From Vitellaria paradoxa (taxonomy: Eukaryota; Streptophyta; Magnoliopsida; Ericales; Sapotaceae): 64,000 nucleotides of DNA. The notes under the pieces were generated by a model, which saw nothing but the letters and a program-made list of their open reading frames with translations, searched no databases and was not told the origin of the DNA. The stretch's first letter is position 1. The number at the start of each line of letters is the position of its first letter. The stretch is taken from assembly GCA_019916065.1 (NCBI GenBank), contig CM034234.1, forward strand, positions 17,189,520 to 17,253,519, written 5' to 3'. Shown here one piece after another: positions 11,201 through 22,400 of this stretch. A program made the translations under genes and the position numbers.

Positions 11201-12442
11201 ACTAATCTGCATATACTAAATTATGATGCAAGGATGGAAAAGTTACCCCATCAGAAGCAAGAACAATGAATTTATCTCGTTCTGTAAGGATCCGGTGCGA
11301 GAATTCAGGAATAGAGATCACCCCATAATCCTTCAAACAGAAGTCCCCAAATGCCCGAGCCATTGCTAAGCCAGGGGCATCATCAAATGGCAGCCAGACC
11401 CTTTGCACTTCAGGCTCATCTTGCAATGCAAAGACCCTTCCTTTACACTGTTTAATCCTCTCAGCTTCCCCTGTTAAAAATTACCTCAGGTCAACACGAA
11501 CGGGTCGAGAAAAATTATCAGCCTATGAATCAAATCATGGTTAAACATACTTGGCAAATCAGGCTTTAGATCAACAGTCAATTGAACAGCCACCATGGAA
11601 TCACTACCATCCTTTAATCCCAAGATCGCCCGGGAATCCCCAATATTTCCAATGTAAAGATTTGAACCCTTGTAACAAAACATGATAAAAAGAGATTAAA
11701 CAGAATAAGTCTCAAAATATAAGTGCTCAAGTGCCAGTAGTCATTCTGCCATACCTGCTTCACTATAGTGACTGCAGTGCTACCACTGCAAAAGCAGTCC
11801 AAGTTAGGATGGGACCTTAGCTCTTTATCCATGGCTTTGTATGATTTAAGAAAAGCTTCTCCCCATAAAGTGTCCACTTTATTATCCTCTGTAGCACCAT
11901 CCTTCTCAGTATCCCCTCCATCTGATTTAAGATTCCCAGCACAACAAGTAGCACCGGACCCATTTTGCTTCGATTCAAAGGAATCCAAAAATGACAACAG
12001 CTTCAATGGCAACACATCCCTTACTTTACGGGCAACAAGATGGCCATGTGGACCGTGGCCATCAAAGATACCACAGAAAGTCACATCTTCTGAGATGAAA
12101 TCCTACAGAAGTTCAAAGCTTCAGAAATTAACTGGCATAATTGACAAAATATTTAATCGAGAATAGAAGAACAGAACTTACTTCCCACACAATCATTGCA
12201 TCCTGGTTTATACCCTTTCGACCCTGCTGAGTGAATATACAAGAAGTTCGGCTCTTCCCATTCGTGAATATCCTGTTAGGAATGGAGGGCAAATGCTGCA
12301 ACGTGGTCACATGGTCAGAAAATGTTCTACTATTTCTCTTTCTCCTGCACAAACCAAGCCCCGGAAAAGAGCAAGAAATAGTCTCTCCATTGCTCCTGCT
12401 ACTACAGCTACTGCGGCTACTTGATGAGACACAACCCCCCAT
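8231..12442 (-). CDS. Protein phosphatase 2C, clade E type (five coding exons, 473 residues)
   Basis: Mn/Mg-dependent Ser/Thr phosphatase. Coding exons on the minus strand are 12442-12182, 12102-11755, 11668-11551, 11470-11247 and 8701-8231; all junctions are GT-AG and the joined frame is open for 474 codons including the TAG stop. The N-terminus MGGCVS fits N-myristoylation at Gly2 with a palmitoylatable Cys4, suggesting membrane attachment. PP2C signatures appear in order: INQDAM (Asp81), FDGHGPHGH (Asp101/Gly102, metal site), GNIGDSRA (Asp214), ARAFGDFCLKDYG, ASDGVWDVLSNEE (Asp316) and KMDDCAV (Asp362/363). All metal-coordinating residues are present. A low-complexity acidic and serine-rich tail of about 100 residues ends LEGVTRVNSLVQLPRFSEER. 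The layout closely resembles Arabidopsis clade-E PP2Cs. The last intron (11246-8702) is 2.5 kb and contains a dispersed repeat. Confidence 0.93.
8787..9213. mobile_element. Dispersed MITE-like repeat in the last PP2C intron
   Basis: The segment is bounded by AAGGTGGAAATAAGCTGAA on the left and, inverted, by TAGGGGTGAAAACTAATC on the right. It is rich in GCTCGA/AGCTCGAACTCGA words. Imperfect inverted ends and AGCTCGAG-type internal repeats are typical of non-autonomous hAT-like plant elements. No transposase is present. No clear target duplication was found, so the class is tentative. Confidence 0.4.
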
Positions 12443-13247
12443 TTCTTCAGCCCGCGAAACAAGACATCCGATAGAAAATAGGCTCCAGTTTCCTCCTCTT
12501 CTGATTTCAGATCTCCAATGAAAAGCCCCAATCAGGTTGTATAGTCAAAACCAACAGAAAAATGAGGAAACCTCAAAGATTCCCACCCGCCAGACCAGGG
12601 CAATTTGAAACTTAGTGTAGAATGCTTGATTCTGTTTATATTAGTCAAATGTCAATCCACTGGAGATGACGTGAATCGATAACGAAACCAGCTAAACAAA
12701 ACGAGAAAGTATTAATTAATTGAATTGTTTATCTTATTTGACAATGGAAGGCTGCATGCAAAGTTGCAAACTCAATAAATCAAGCAGAAAAAGATTTTTT
12801 AAAAAAAGTTCCGCATGTGACTAAGGAATTTAAAAATACACAAGGCTGCCAGATCACAAGTTCTTCAACTGGAATCTTATTTATAAAATTAAACAGAAAG
12901 AATAAATTCAATTATATCCACAAATACAATATAAAATACTCTCAAGTGAAGAAGACAAGGAAAACAGTAATAATAACTAGTAAATACACTACAAGAACAA
13001 ACTAGAAAACAGGATGCTCACTTATTTGTCAAACAGTTAAACAGTAATTAAGCTAGTTTAAAACATGAGGCAAATAAAGAATTTCCCACAAGGTAAGCAA
13101 AGATATTCTCTATCCACAGAAAAACTTAAGACTCAGAATCCACTGATGTTTCTAAAAAAATATTACCCCGTCTATATGTATATACAACTCAGCCTCAGAA
13201 TCTATAGATGTATTTGAGGAAATATTACTACATCATATATACGTGTG

Positions 13248-13286
<39 letters not shown>

Positions 13287-13745
13287 GGGGAAGGAGGAGA
13301 GAGAGAGAGAGAGAGAGAGAAGAAAGGTATTTCAGAAGACAATATAAATTGTTAAAAAACCCAAAATTTGGGCAGAATTTTCTAAAGAGGGATTTTTTTT
13401 ATGGAAATCACCATTAAATCATGCAAACAAAGAAACAAAGTCTGTTTTAAATTTTGATTTTTCCTCTCCAAAGGGTTTAGAATCGAGTGGGGGAAAAAGC
13501 AAAATAGATTAAACAAAGGGATGGATTCATCGTAACATAATCAATTTGAAAAGGAAAAGCCGAACCAAACCATTAAATCAAGTAAAAATGTCTTCTATTT
13601 GAGGAAGAAAGATGGGAGCAAGGAAATCTTAAAACCAAGACAAATCCAGGAGAATAAACAGAGTGCTACACAAAGACTGAGGTCAAAACTCAGAAAGGGA
13701 CAAACTTTATCAGTAAAATTTAAAACTTATCATCTTTTTTTTTCC

Positions 13746-13794
<49 letters not shown>

Positions 13795-14300
13795 CCTTCT
13801 TTCTCAGCACCCAAACAAAGATCTTTGACCACTCAAAACATCAAACCAGGTTTCAACACAAGCTCTTAGTCGGCAATTTCAAAATGATAAATGGCATAGA
13901 TCATCGGAAAATGGTACTGAAAAAAGAAAAAGAAATTTAAAGCCTCCTACTTGGTACATTCGAAAAATTCAAATGAACCCAGAAGTTTTGAATCAACAAA
14001 TTACCTCTGTAATTGCTCCTCTTCGGCACATCGATGATTTCAAGTTCCGAGAGTGAGATCGGAGTGAGTCGAAATCGAAGCACATTTAGAGTGATTGTTG
14101 CAGAACAAAAACTACAAAAGATGGTGATTTAACGAAGAAAGCGAGAAAAAGGTTGGGATAGACAGACACAGTTAGTTCTGAGAGAGATTGGAAAGAGAGA
14201 GAGAGAGAGGACAGTCGGGATTGTCTCCGTGAGCGAAGAGAGACAAGCGAAAACTACTAAGAGATTGCAATCATTCTCCCCACACTCTTCTTGATGGCGC
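12443..14300 (-). promoter_or_regulatory. PP2C 5' UTR with a leader intron and non-coding first exon
   Basis: Reading the minus strand, sequence near 14290-14006 is GA-rich and less AT-rich, and ends in ACAGAG|GTAATT, a good donor at 14005/14004. A plausible acceptor lies near 12510-12520, 70-80 bp before the ATG. This would give a leader intron of about 1.5 kb, a common feature of plant signalling genes. The intron holds microsatellites: (TA)n plus (GA)n at 13246-13320 and (TC)n at about 13750-13792. A further GA tract (about 14193-14210) lies within the putative first exon. The acceptor and transcription start are inferred, not certain. Confidence 0.45.
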
Positions 14301-14707
14301 GTTCGCAACCCACCAACTGTTTAGGGCCCTAACACCACCCAAAAAAATCACTAAAATTCACCAATTTTAATTAATCTATGTACTTTTTCCTAGTTAAAAA
14401 TTTACACATTTTACTTTTTATATCACAGTTTTTATTTTTATTATATTTTTTATCTTATTTTTTATCTACCAAACACCGCCTAAAATCTTAGATGTCATTT
14501 TTTATAGCGCGTTGTCTTCCCACACTCTATTTTTCATTTTTTATTTTTATTTTTTATTTCCTATTTTACGCTCCCTATAACTTAAAAATCTCAAAAAATA
14601 ATAAAATAAAAAAATTCATTTGATTTGATATTTTTATTTTTCGTATGTTGAATTTTTTTTTTATTTAGAATTAAAAACCTTTAAAATGACTTTTTATCAT
14701 TTCACAT

Positions 14708-14935
14708 TGTTAGATTATTTCTAGAATATTTCTATATATATATATATATATCCTATCATAATTAAGATTAGTATCTCATTCCTTATTTTGTATATCCAAT
14801 CATAATTAGGATTACTATCTTCTATCAGAATTAGGATTATTGTTCTCTTATATAAAGGACCTTGTAGTCTTGTATTCTCACACACAATGATCAATATTAA
14901 TACATAATTCTTTTCTTCTTCTTTTATTCTTAACA
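14708..14935 (+). repeat. 5' LTR of the minisatellite-cored element
   Basis: 228 bp beginning TGTTAGATTATTTC and ending TTCTTAACA. It carries an (AT)n run and a TATATAAAGG box at about 14850 that could serve as the TATA element. Confidence 0.85.
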
Positions 14936-15099
14936 TGGTATCAGAGTATAAGGTTTTTGACCCTGGATAGTTTAAACCTTTTCTCGATATTATGACAGCG
15001 ATCACTGCCATTGCTTATTCTCTTTCTACTAGTCCTTACTCTTCCTTCCACAATTCACCACCTATTTTGTTATCTTGCTGTACCAACTTTTCAACGTAC

Positions 15100-15800
15100 T
15101 TCCTTGCGCCTTCAACGCGCCTCTCCGCGCCTCCTTCAACTTTTCAACGCGCTTCCATGCGCCTTCAACCTTTCAACGTGTCTCTCGGCGTCTCCTTCAA
15201 CGCGCTTCCATGCGCCTTCAACCTTTCAACGTGCCTCTCGGCGCCTCCTTCAACGCGCTTCCATGCGCCTTCAACCTTTCAACGCGCCTCTCAGTGCTTC
15301 CTTCAACGCGTTTCCGTGCGCCTTTAAACTTTCAACACGTCTTTCCGCGCCTCCTTCAATGCGCCTTCGTGCACCTTCAACCTTTCAACGCGCCTCTCCG
15401 CGCCTCCTTCAACACGCCTCCATGCGCTTTCAACCTTTTAACGCGCCTCTCCGCACCTTCTTCAACGCACTTTCGTGCGCCTTCAACCTTTTAACTCGCC
15501 TCTTCGCGCCTTATTCAATGCACCTCTTTCAGTGCATTTTTCTGCGCCTCATTCAACGCGTTTTTCTGCGCTTCATTCAACGCGTTTTTTTCGCGCCTCA
15601 TTCGACGCATTTTTCTGCGTCTCATTCAACGTGCTTTTTTTCGCACCTCCTTCAACGCGCTTTTCTGTGCCGCCTTCAACGCGCTTTTTTTCGCGCCTCC
15701 TTCAACGCGCTTTTCTGCGCCGCCTTCAATGCTCTTTTTTTTGCGCCTCCTTCAACGCGCTTTTTTTGCGCCTCATTCAACGCGCTTCAATGCGCCTTTA
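15100..15800 (+). repeat. GC-rich 53-bp minisatellite (later 24-26 bp half-units) inside the LTR element
   Basis: Units beginning CTTTCAAC or CTTTTAAC start at 15170, 15223, 15276, 15329, 15382, 15435 and 15488, exactly 53 bp apart. Each unit contains two sub-units with TTCAACGCGC followed by CTCTCCGCGCCTCC or TTCCATGCGCC. From about 15552 the array changes to half-units of 24-26 bp with TTCAACGCG starting at 15552, 15576, 15601, 15625, 15651, 15675, 15701, 15725, 15751 and 15776. Because 53 is not a multiple of three, all forward frames stay open and cycle through each other; the longest, 15011-15871, is 286 codons. These frames are most simply a by-product of the repeat, not a gene. Confidence 0.9.
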
Positions 15801-15966
15801 ACCTTTCAACGCGTTTTTCTGTGCCTCCATCAACGTGTTTTTCATATGAACTCCGTTGCTCAGACTGCTGATTTATTTTTCAAACCTCTCCCTCCTGGAC
15901 GATTTCATAAATTGGTTTCCAAACTCAAGTTGGTCTCTCCTATACCTCCTTGAGTTTGCCGAGGGG

Positions 15967-16194
15967 TGTTAGATTATTTCTAGAATATTTCTATATATAT
16001 ATATATATATCCTATCATAATTAGGATTAGTATCTCATTCCTTATTTTGTATATCCAATCATAATTAGGATTACTATCTTCTATCAGGATTAGGATTATT
16101 GTTCTCTTATATAAAGAACCTTGTAGTCTTGTATTCTCACGCACAATGATCAATATTAATACATAATTCTTTTCTTCTTCTTTTATTCTTAACA
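15967..16194 (+). repeat. 3' LTR of the minisatellite-cored element
   Basis: 228 bp, collinear with 14708-14935. Differences seen are all transitions of the A/G kind. It is followed by CACAT. Confidence 0.85.
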
Positions 16195-16326
16195 CACATT
16201 TTATGTGTAAACTCATTTTCTATTTTCTAAATAGATTTTAAAAATACAAACAGTTAAACGCGTTTTGAATTATTTTTCTCGTTTTCAAAATTACAAAATG
16301 AAAAATAGGATAAAAATGGCACCATA

Positions 16327-18497
16327 CTTTTGCTCTTTGTTATTTATTTATTTAGGGTAAAATTATGGTAATGATTTTTGCTTCTTTATAATATTCAAAA
16401 GAATTATCCAAGTAATTATGAGAAATAAAGTGACATTTTTAATACAGCATTTGCACCAATGTCTATGAAAAATTGTTTACTTTATAGATTCAAGTGACTC
16501 TTTTTTTTTTTTTTAAATTATAAACTCTTTACTCAATAACAACTACATTAAGGTCTCTGCACCTAATATCTATCGCATTAAAATATTAGTTACCTCTTAT
16601 TTTGCACTCTTTGTTTAATTTTTATATTTTTAATATAAATAAAATTATTTAAGAATCATATTATTATTAATTATATATTAATTTATTAAGAGATAATATT
16701 AATTTTTATTTATAATTTAATTTTTAATAAATTAAATTAAATAAAATATTAATAACACAACATTTAAAATTAAAGATTTAATTGAGAAAAAAAGAAAAAG
16801 AAAAGTAATAAATTATTCTATTATTTTTATGAGGAGAGACTCTAAGAGATTCTAATGCAATGTAATTTTTTTTAGCTAATTTTTTTTTTTAAATTATGGT
16901 AATGCTGTCCTAAACTTTCTACATTACTTAAAAAGTAACTTATCCTTCCTTTTTACTTACCAAAAAAAAAAACTTATCCTTCCTTTTTGTTTTTTTTTCT
17001 AGTAAAAAAAATTAATTAAAGATTCCTTTTAAAGTAAAATTTTTAGTACTCTTAAATAATGAATTTAATTTATTTTTATCATATATTATTTATTTATACG
17101 TTAAAAATAATATTTATATATACACACTACTAAATAAAGATAACACCGGCCTCAATTTGGTAAAACTTTATATTTCTTTCTTTCTTCCTTCTAATGACAA
17201 TAATAAATAAAATTTATTATTTAATTGGCATATTTCCTTTCTATAAAAATGGAAATAGATATTTTAAATTTATATTTAAAATTCTAAAATTAATCAGCTA
17301 GATACCAGCGTTCAGAAGGGAGGTAAACCTCGTCTTCTACGTGTATTAAATTTGTGTATATTTCCCCCTGCTCCCCCACCCCCCCGGTGCCCCCTCCCCT
17401 AATCCAAAAATAATAATAATAATAAAATAAAAATACATTCGCACTCCGATGACCATCTGCCTTAACCTCCAACGCCAACTCTCAAGCCATCCTACGCACC
17501 TTTTATCTTTACATTGGGGTGCTATGTGATGCTGATTGATGCCCCTATGACTATGACTACCACACAAATATTGTAATGATTAGTACTTTATGTTGTAATA
17601 ACTAATATATTATTTTTTAAAAAATAATTAAAAAAATGGATGTGATCGAGGAGTTGAGGGAATTGCAATGTTTGAGGCTAGAGATTACAGTGGTGAACGG
17701 GGAATAAAGTGGTTGAATTAAGGTGGACACTTGTTAGATCTCTTCCCTTTGTAAATATATAAACAGTTCTTCTCATTAAAAATTATCATATAACTTGTAA
17801 CATAATGGAAGACTTAACTCTAGACATTCTCATTATTTTAGTTTCTTCCACAACTATAACACAATTAAAATCTGGTATGCTTCCCAATATTTCTATTATT
17901 AGTTTGATATTCCATAATTCACATGTAATATAATTTATTGCTTACATTATATACTTCACTGCTATAAATATATATCATATGTTTGTAAATAATAAACACA
18001 AGAAACTTTTTAGATTAGTAGCTAGTTGGATCACTATAAATTCATATTTATTTTTTTAATTTGCTCTTTGAGTTTTTCTACACTCAAATTTATTTTAAAT
18101 ATTTTTATTTTGATTTTCCCATCCTATTCTTTAGTTAATTAATATAATAATTGAATTTAAAGTGATGGTGTTATGAAAAAAAGCACAACAACCATATTCG
18201 CACCTGAACTTTTCTATTCTCCATCCTGTTCATAAATGTCTTAGAAGTGTGCATGCCTGATACGTGTGTGTAATTTAATTGGGGGTATAAAAGTAAAATA
18301 ATATGGTGGTTAAAATTTTAAAATTTGTAAAATAATTTAATTGGGAGTAATTTTTAGAAGTTATTTAATTTAAAATTTGAACTTTATGGAAGGTTAAAAT
18401 GTATTTTGAGAAACTAAAAATTCACTAAAATTAAAGTTTCATTAAATTTTTTTTAACTTTACCACTATCTCTAGTATTTTTCTATATAATAGAATCA
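16327..18497. other. AT-rich intergenic DNA
   Basis: No gene is supported. The only strong local structure is a C-run cluster at 17364-17399, described separately. The rest is A/T-rich sequence with long homopolymer runs. Confidence 0.4.
17364..17399 (-). other. G-quadruplex motif (minus strand)
   Basis: Five C runs on the plus strand (17364-17368, 17373-17377, 17379-17385, 17390-17394, 17396-17399) give five G runs of four to seven bases on the minus strand with loops of one to four bases. This fits the standard G4 pattern strongly and stands out in an AT-rich desert. Confidence 0.75.
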
Positions 18498-18965
18498 GTA
18501 GTATATAACTTGTGCCTACGATACTGTAAACAAAATTAGTATTAAGTTTTTTATATGATTGAAATTTTGGACAAAAAATTTAAATCAAAAAACTATAATA
18601 ATACATGAATTTTAATTTTTTTCAAAACTTCTACTACATGTGTTTTAATTTCTTTCTCTCTCTCCCCCCCAAAATTAATTTTTGATAAGTATCATAACAG
18701 AAACACATATTATGATATTTTATTTTAGAAAGTTCAATTTCTTAGAAATCATAATTAATTGGGCAAAATTTTTAAGTTAACAGTTTTGATTTGTTCAGCC
18801 CGTCTTATGAGATAAATAGTAGTAGGGTCCATTAAAATAATAATTGAGCAGAAAATTAAAAATATAAAAATGATCTCAATCGTTAAATGAAAAAAATAAT
18901 TCTTATTCGTTGGATCTTAGTTTGTGAGAGGGACATTTTAAAAAATCGTTGTGTTTTATTATAGA
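18498..18965 (-). mobile_element. Non-autonomous Helitron, copy 1
   Basis: On the minus strand the 5' end reads A|TCTATAATAAAAC, fitting the Helitron rule of insertion between A and T with a 5' TC. The interior matches copies 2 and 3 over its whole length (for example AGTTGACAGTTTTGATTTGT- and TTAAAAATATAAAAATGATC-like words). The 3' end is decayed: CTAC instead of CTAG. No helicase is encoded. Copy 2 begins four bases further on. Confidence 0.65.
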
Positions 18966-18969
18966 TAGA

Positions 18970-19465
18970 CTAGCAATAATTCATGCTGAACAAAATTAGT
19001 ATTAATTTACTATATAGTTGAAACTTTGAATAAAAAATTTAAATCAAAAAAACTGTGACAATTTATGATTTTTAATTTTTTTTTCCAAAACTTTAAGTCA
19101 TAACAGTTATCACATGTGTTTTGGTCTCTCTTTTTCAATTAATTTTTAATAATTATTATAAAAGAAAACATAAATTATTGTACTTTAATTTAGAAGGTTC
19201 AATTTCCTAAAAATCATAATTGGGCAGAATTTAAGTTGACAGTTTTGATTTATATATGATCTATACTCTTGAAATATGATAAAATTTAAAGTGTCGAAAT
19301 CGTTTTGTCCATAAGATGGCAATAGGGTCAATTAAAATAAGAATTGAGCGGGAAGTTAAAAATATAAAAATGATCTTAATCGATAAAAAAAAAATAAATT
19401 TTATTTGTTGGATCTTAATTTGTGAGATGAATATTTTCAAAAATCGTCATATTTTATTATATAGA
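18970..19465 (-). mobile_element. Non-autonomous Helitron, copy 2
   Basis: 496 bp. The minus-strand 5' end is A|TCTATATAATAAAA and the 3' end is ATTATTGCTAG|T, giving the TC...CTRR structure with insertion between A and T and no target duplication. It lies head to tail with copy 1. A weak hairpin (TTCA-GCA-TGAA) precedes the CTAG end. Confidence 0.75.
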
Positions 19466-22400
19466 TAACAGCTAGTTGAATGTACCACATTTTATTTACA
19501 TGGGTATGAAATTTTTTTTTTAACTTTTTTCATCTTATATGGCTTTTTTTAATCAAAATTTAATTTTTTTTTTTAGAAATTGTAACTTTAGGCATGTTAA
19601 TTTTATTCGTAAAAAAATAAAAAAGTTCACGTTCATTTGGATAAAAGCTAGAAAAATTAAAAAAATCAACTTTTTCCTTAATTTTTAAACCCTAATAGAT
19701 AGCTTTTTCTCAATTGGATGTAAATTTTTTTATTTTTTTTCCTGAATGTAATTAACACACCCAAAAATTACAACTTTTAAGAAGAAAATCAAATTTTGGT
19801 TAACAAAACCTATATAACACGAAAAAAAAGTTACAAAAAATCAAATTTTATTTTTTTCTAAGCAAATCGAGCCTAAACTAAATACAAAATGAAAAAGAAA
19901 ATAGATAAATTATAGAAATCACCCCTATAATTAACAGTAAATCTCATTTTAGTCCCTACAGTTACAACTAGAACAATTAACTTCGGATAGTTATAGTTAA
20001 GTTTCACTATTAACAATTGTTAAGAAAATTAATGGAGAAAAAAATGCTATGGATCCATTATATGCTATTAACACGTAACATTTTTCGTTAATAAATTTAA
20101 TTAAAGAATCAAAGTGAAATTCATTATAATCTGCAGAGGTAGTTTCTATAAATTATTAAAAAAAAAAAATTGGCTGTTTACTTGATTTGCACAACAAACC
20201 TATGCCGTTGGAAGCCCTATAGGGAGAACTTTAATGCTGATGAATGTGGTTCAATTAATTATTGCCATGCATGGTTGTATGATTATCAGCTCAATGTTTG
20301 GTTCACAAGCTACCTGTTGTCGGGCCAGCTAGATCAACTACATATATATACGCATACAGTACTAGTCAAAAAGAAGTTCTTTATAGGGAGGGATTCATTC
20401 AAAGCTAGGATATCACATGCTTTGTGGGTCTTGAGCCTTGCAAGTGGAAGGAAAAGTTTCCTTACCATTGAATGGTTAAAGGGCCAAAGGAGAGGATGTA
20501 ACCTCGAAAGACAAGGCAAGCTTGTCCAATCGTGCTAAAATTCATTCTCAATTCATTACATTTTTTTCTTTCAATATGGTTCGCTAGAGGTTACTTTATA
20601 TTAAATAATAAATTGTTGTAATTAATATGCTTTGAGGCTATTTATACATTGGTTAGGCAAATCGACAACCTGTTGGTTGGATACATAGAATCAGTTTAAA
20701 AGTCTAATCTTTCGTAACTTTTAATATTTTTTTGTTAAAAGTTGGTAGTTAAAATTTTTAGTGTATTTGGTTTAAAAATAGTAATTTTTAGTACTTTTAG
20801 ACAATTTTTGTGTGTCTAATAAAATTTTTTGGTAATTCTAGGCAATTTTTTGTGTTTGGTAAAAATTTTAGTAACTGTTGAGTTGAATAAATTATTGTAA
20901 CTGAATAAAAAAGTAGAAAAAATTTCATATTTTGCCAAATAACTAACAAGTAAAAGTTGATCAATTTTTGCTTAAATTTGAACCACTAAATGGCACCATA
21001 AGGAATGAAAGCAAATTTTATGGCACTGAAGTATAATGGTTTGAAAAGCAGATACTGGTTAAAAAAAAAAGTAAATTTCACATCGAAAGTTAAAAAAGAT
21101 TGAAGTATGTTGTGCGGATACAATTTTACTCTCTCTAATCGCTTAAAAAATAAGTCCGTGTAAATGAAAATTTTGAGCACAGTTATTATAAATTTACTTA
21201 CCAAAAAAAAAAAAAAAAAATCCGTACAGTATGACTTTTGAATGTCATAAAAGGAATTAACGTTCCTCATTAGACATCAATTGATTTTGATGTGAAATGT
21301 TATATTCCTGATCTAATAAATGACGTTAGAGAGAGATCATATATTAAGTCGTGAATTTACTATTTTACTTAAAATTTACATACATGTTTTTTATCTGACA
21401 ATCTACTGTTTACATGCTTGAATTTTACTTGGTACGTATCCAAAATCACTAATTTAATACTATAGTCATTGCGAGAAAATGAGCAATAATTAGATTGCAT
21501 TCAATTTTTTCCATAGATTTATTATTGAATGTGCAAACAAAAACATATTGGCCGATATATAGTTATTTATAGAATTGAAATCTTTATTAATAAAAGTTAT
21601 TTGTATGACCTAAACATGTTTGTATGACCTAATCACAAGATTAAGTTTGTTTATTGACATGGATACACCGACGTATTTATTAAATTAAAATTAATTAATC
21701 AAACCAAGGAATCTTAAAAAATCTATATTGGCAAACCCCAAATCCTTAAACCCGAAGTGCCTTTATACCAAAGGTTAAGTGGAACAATGACCTTAAAAAA
21801 AAAAAAAAAAAAGAAGGCAATTGAAGACCATGCCCTTAATTAGATACTGACATCAAAGTTAGCTAGGAAGATTTTGAGAGGTTTATTGAACTTGCCTATA
21901 AAAGAATTGGGTATATTCTACTTGTCAACTTTATATTTTATATCTATATCATTGTGGTTCTTATATTTAAATTATTTTACTTTATTATAGTATTTTTAAA
22001 CTGCTCTATTTTTTATCAATACTTTTTAATGATAAATGACGAAAATGATAAAGTGAAAATTTTAAAAGATCAAAAATAAAATGAAATAATTTTAAATACA
22101 AGGGGCTAAATGTAAAATTAATGATAAATTACACAAATACAAAGTATACTTTTATCTGTAAATTGGCTAACTATTTCCAACAGTTGGTCAAGTGGACAAA
22201 CAATCACCTGTTTCCACTAGCTTTTGTAGTGTCCTTTTAGCTTTACAATATCTTTCGTTGCAAAAATCAGCTACCCCAAGTAAAGATTAAATTCCCTCCA
22301 TTGCTTTACTTTCTTTTATTCGAAAAGGGGAATTAGGTGGGGGGATCAGTATCTTCACCATTGCCTTTTCATATGGGCTTTTTTTTTGGGACCGCCTCTC

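Larger units (their letters stand above)
14708..16194 (+). mobile_element. Non-autonomous LTR retroelement with a minisatellite core
   Basis: Two 228-bp direct LTRs (14708-14935 and 15967-16194) start TGTTAG and end AACA. By eye they differ at four positions (about 98% identical). A primer-binding site complementary to initiator tRNA-Met (TGGTATCAGAG, from 14936) follows the left LTR directly. A GAGGGG polypurine tract precedes the right LTR. CACAT flanks both ends (14703-14707 and 16195-16199). The 1031-bp interior has no gag, protease, integrase or reverse transcriptase. It holds a short leader, a GC-rich tandem repeat, and a tail near 15865-15952 reading QTADLFFKPLPPGRFHKL, like the extreme C-terminus of Copia RNase H. 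It is thus a Copia-derived, non-autonomous element, apparently young. Confidence 0.85.
14491..16323. mobile_element. Tourist-like MITE (family M1, copy c) interrupted by an LTR element
   Basis: The outer parts 14491-14707 and 16200-16323 together match the uninterrupted M1 MITE at 60905-61232. Examples are AAAATCTCAAAA, ATTAAAAACC, CTTTTT.TCATTT, then TTTATGTGTAA and GCGTTTTGA. The ends read GATGTCATTT and, inverted, GGTGCCATTT. Removing the 1487-bp LTR element and one CACAT leaves about 341 bp, close to the 328 bp of the intact copy. Flanking trinucleotides are TTA and ATA, compatible with a decayed Tourist-type duplication. Confidence 0.65.

Noticed and set aside
11768..12521. Plus-strand open frames of 132 and 96 codons
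   Set aside because: They are antisense shadows of exons 1 and 2 of the phosphatase gene.
15011..15871. 286-codon open frame as a genuine protein gene
   Set aside because: It is translated minisatellite; three overlapping frames are equally open, and it sits inside an LTR element.
18455..18497. A further Helitron 5' end (TCTATATAATAGAA) on the plus strand
   Set aside because: The similarity is short and A/T-rich, and no matching interior follows in that orientation.
20170..20538. 122-codon open frame
   Set aside because: It begins at TTG with no ATG context, matches no known family, and has no splice or promoter support. Its composition is a little unusual but not enough to call a gene.
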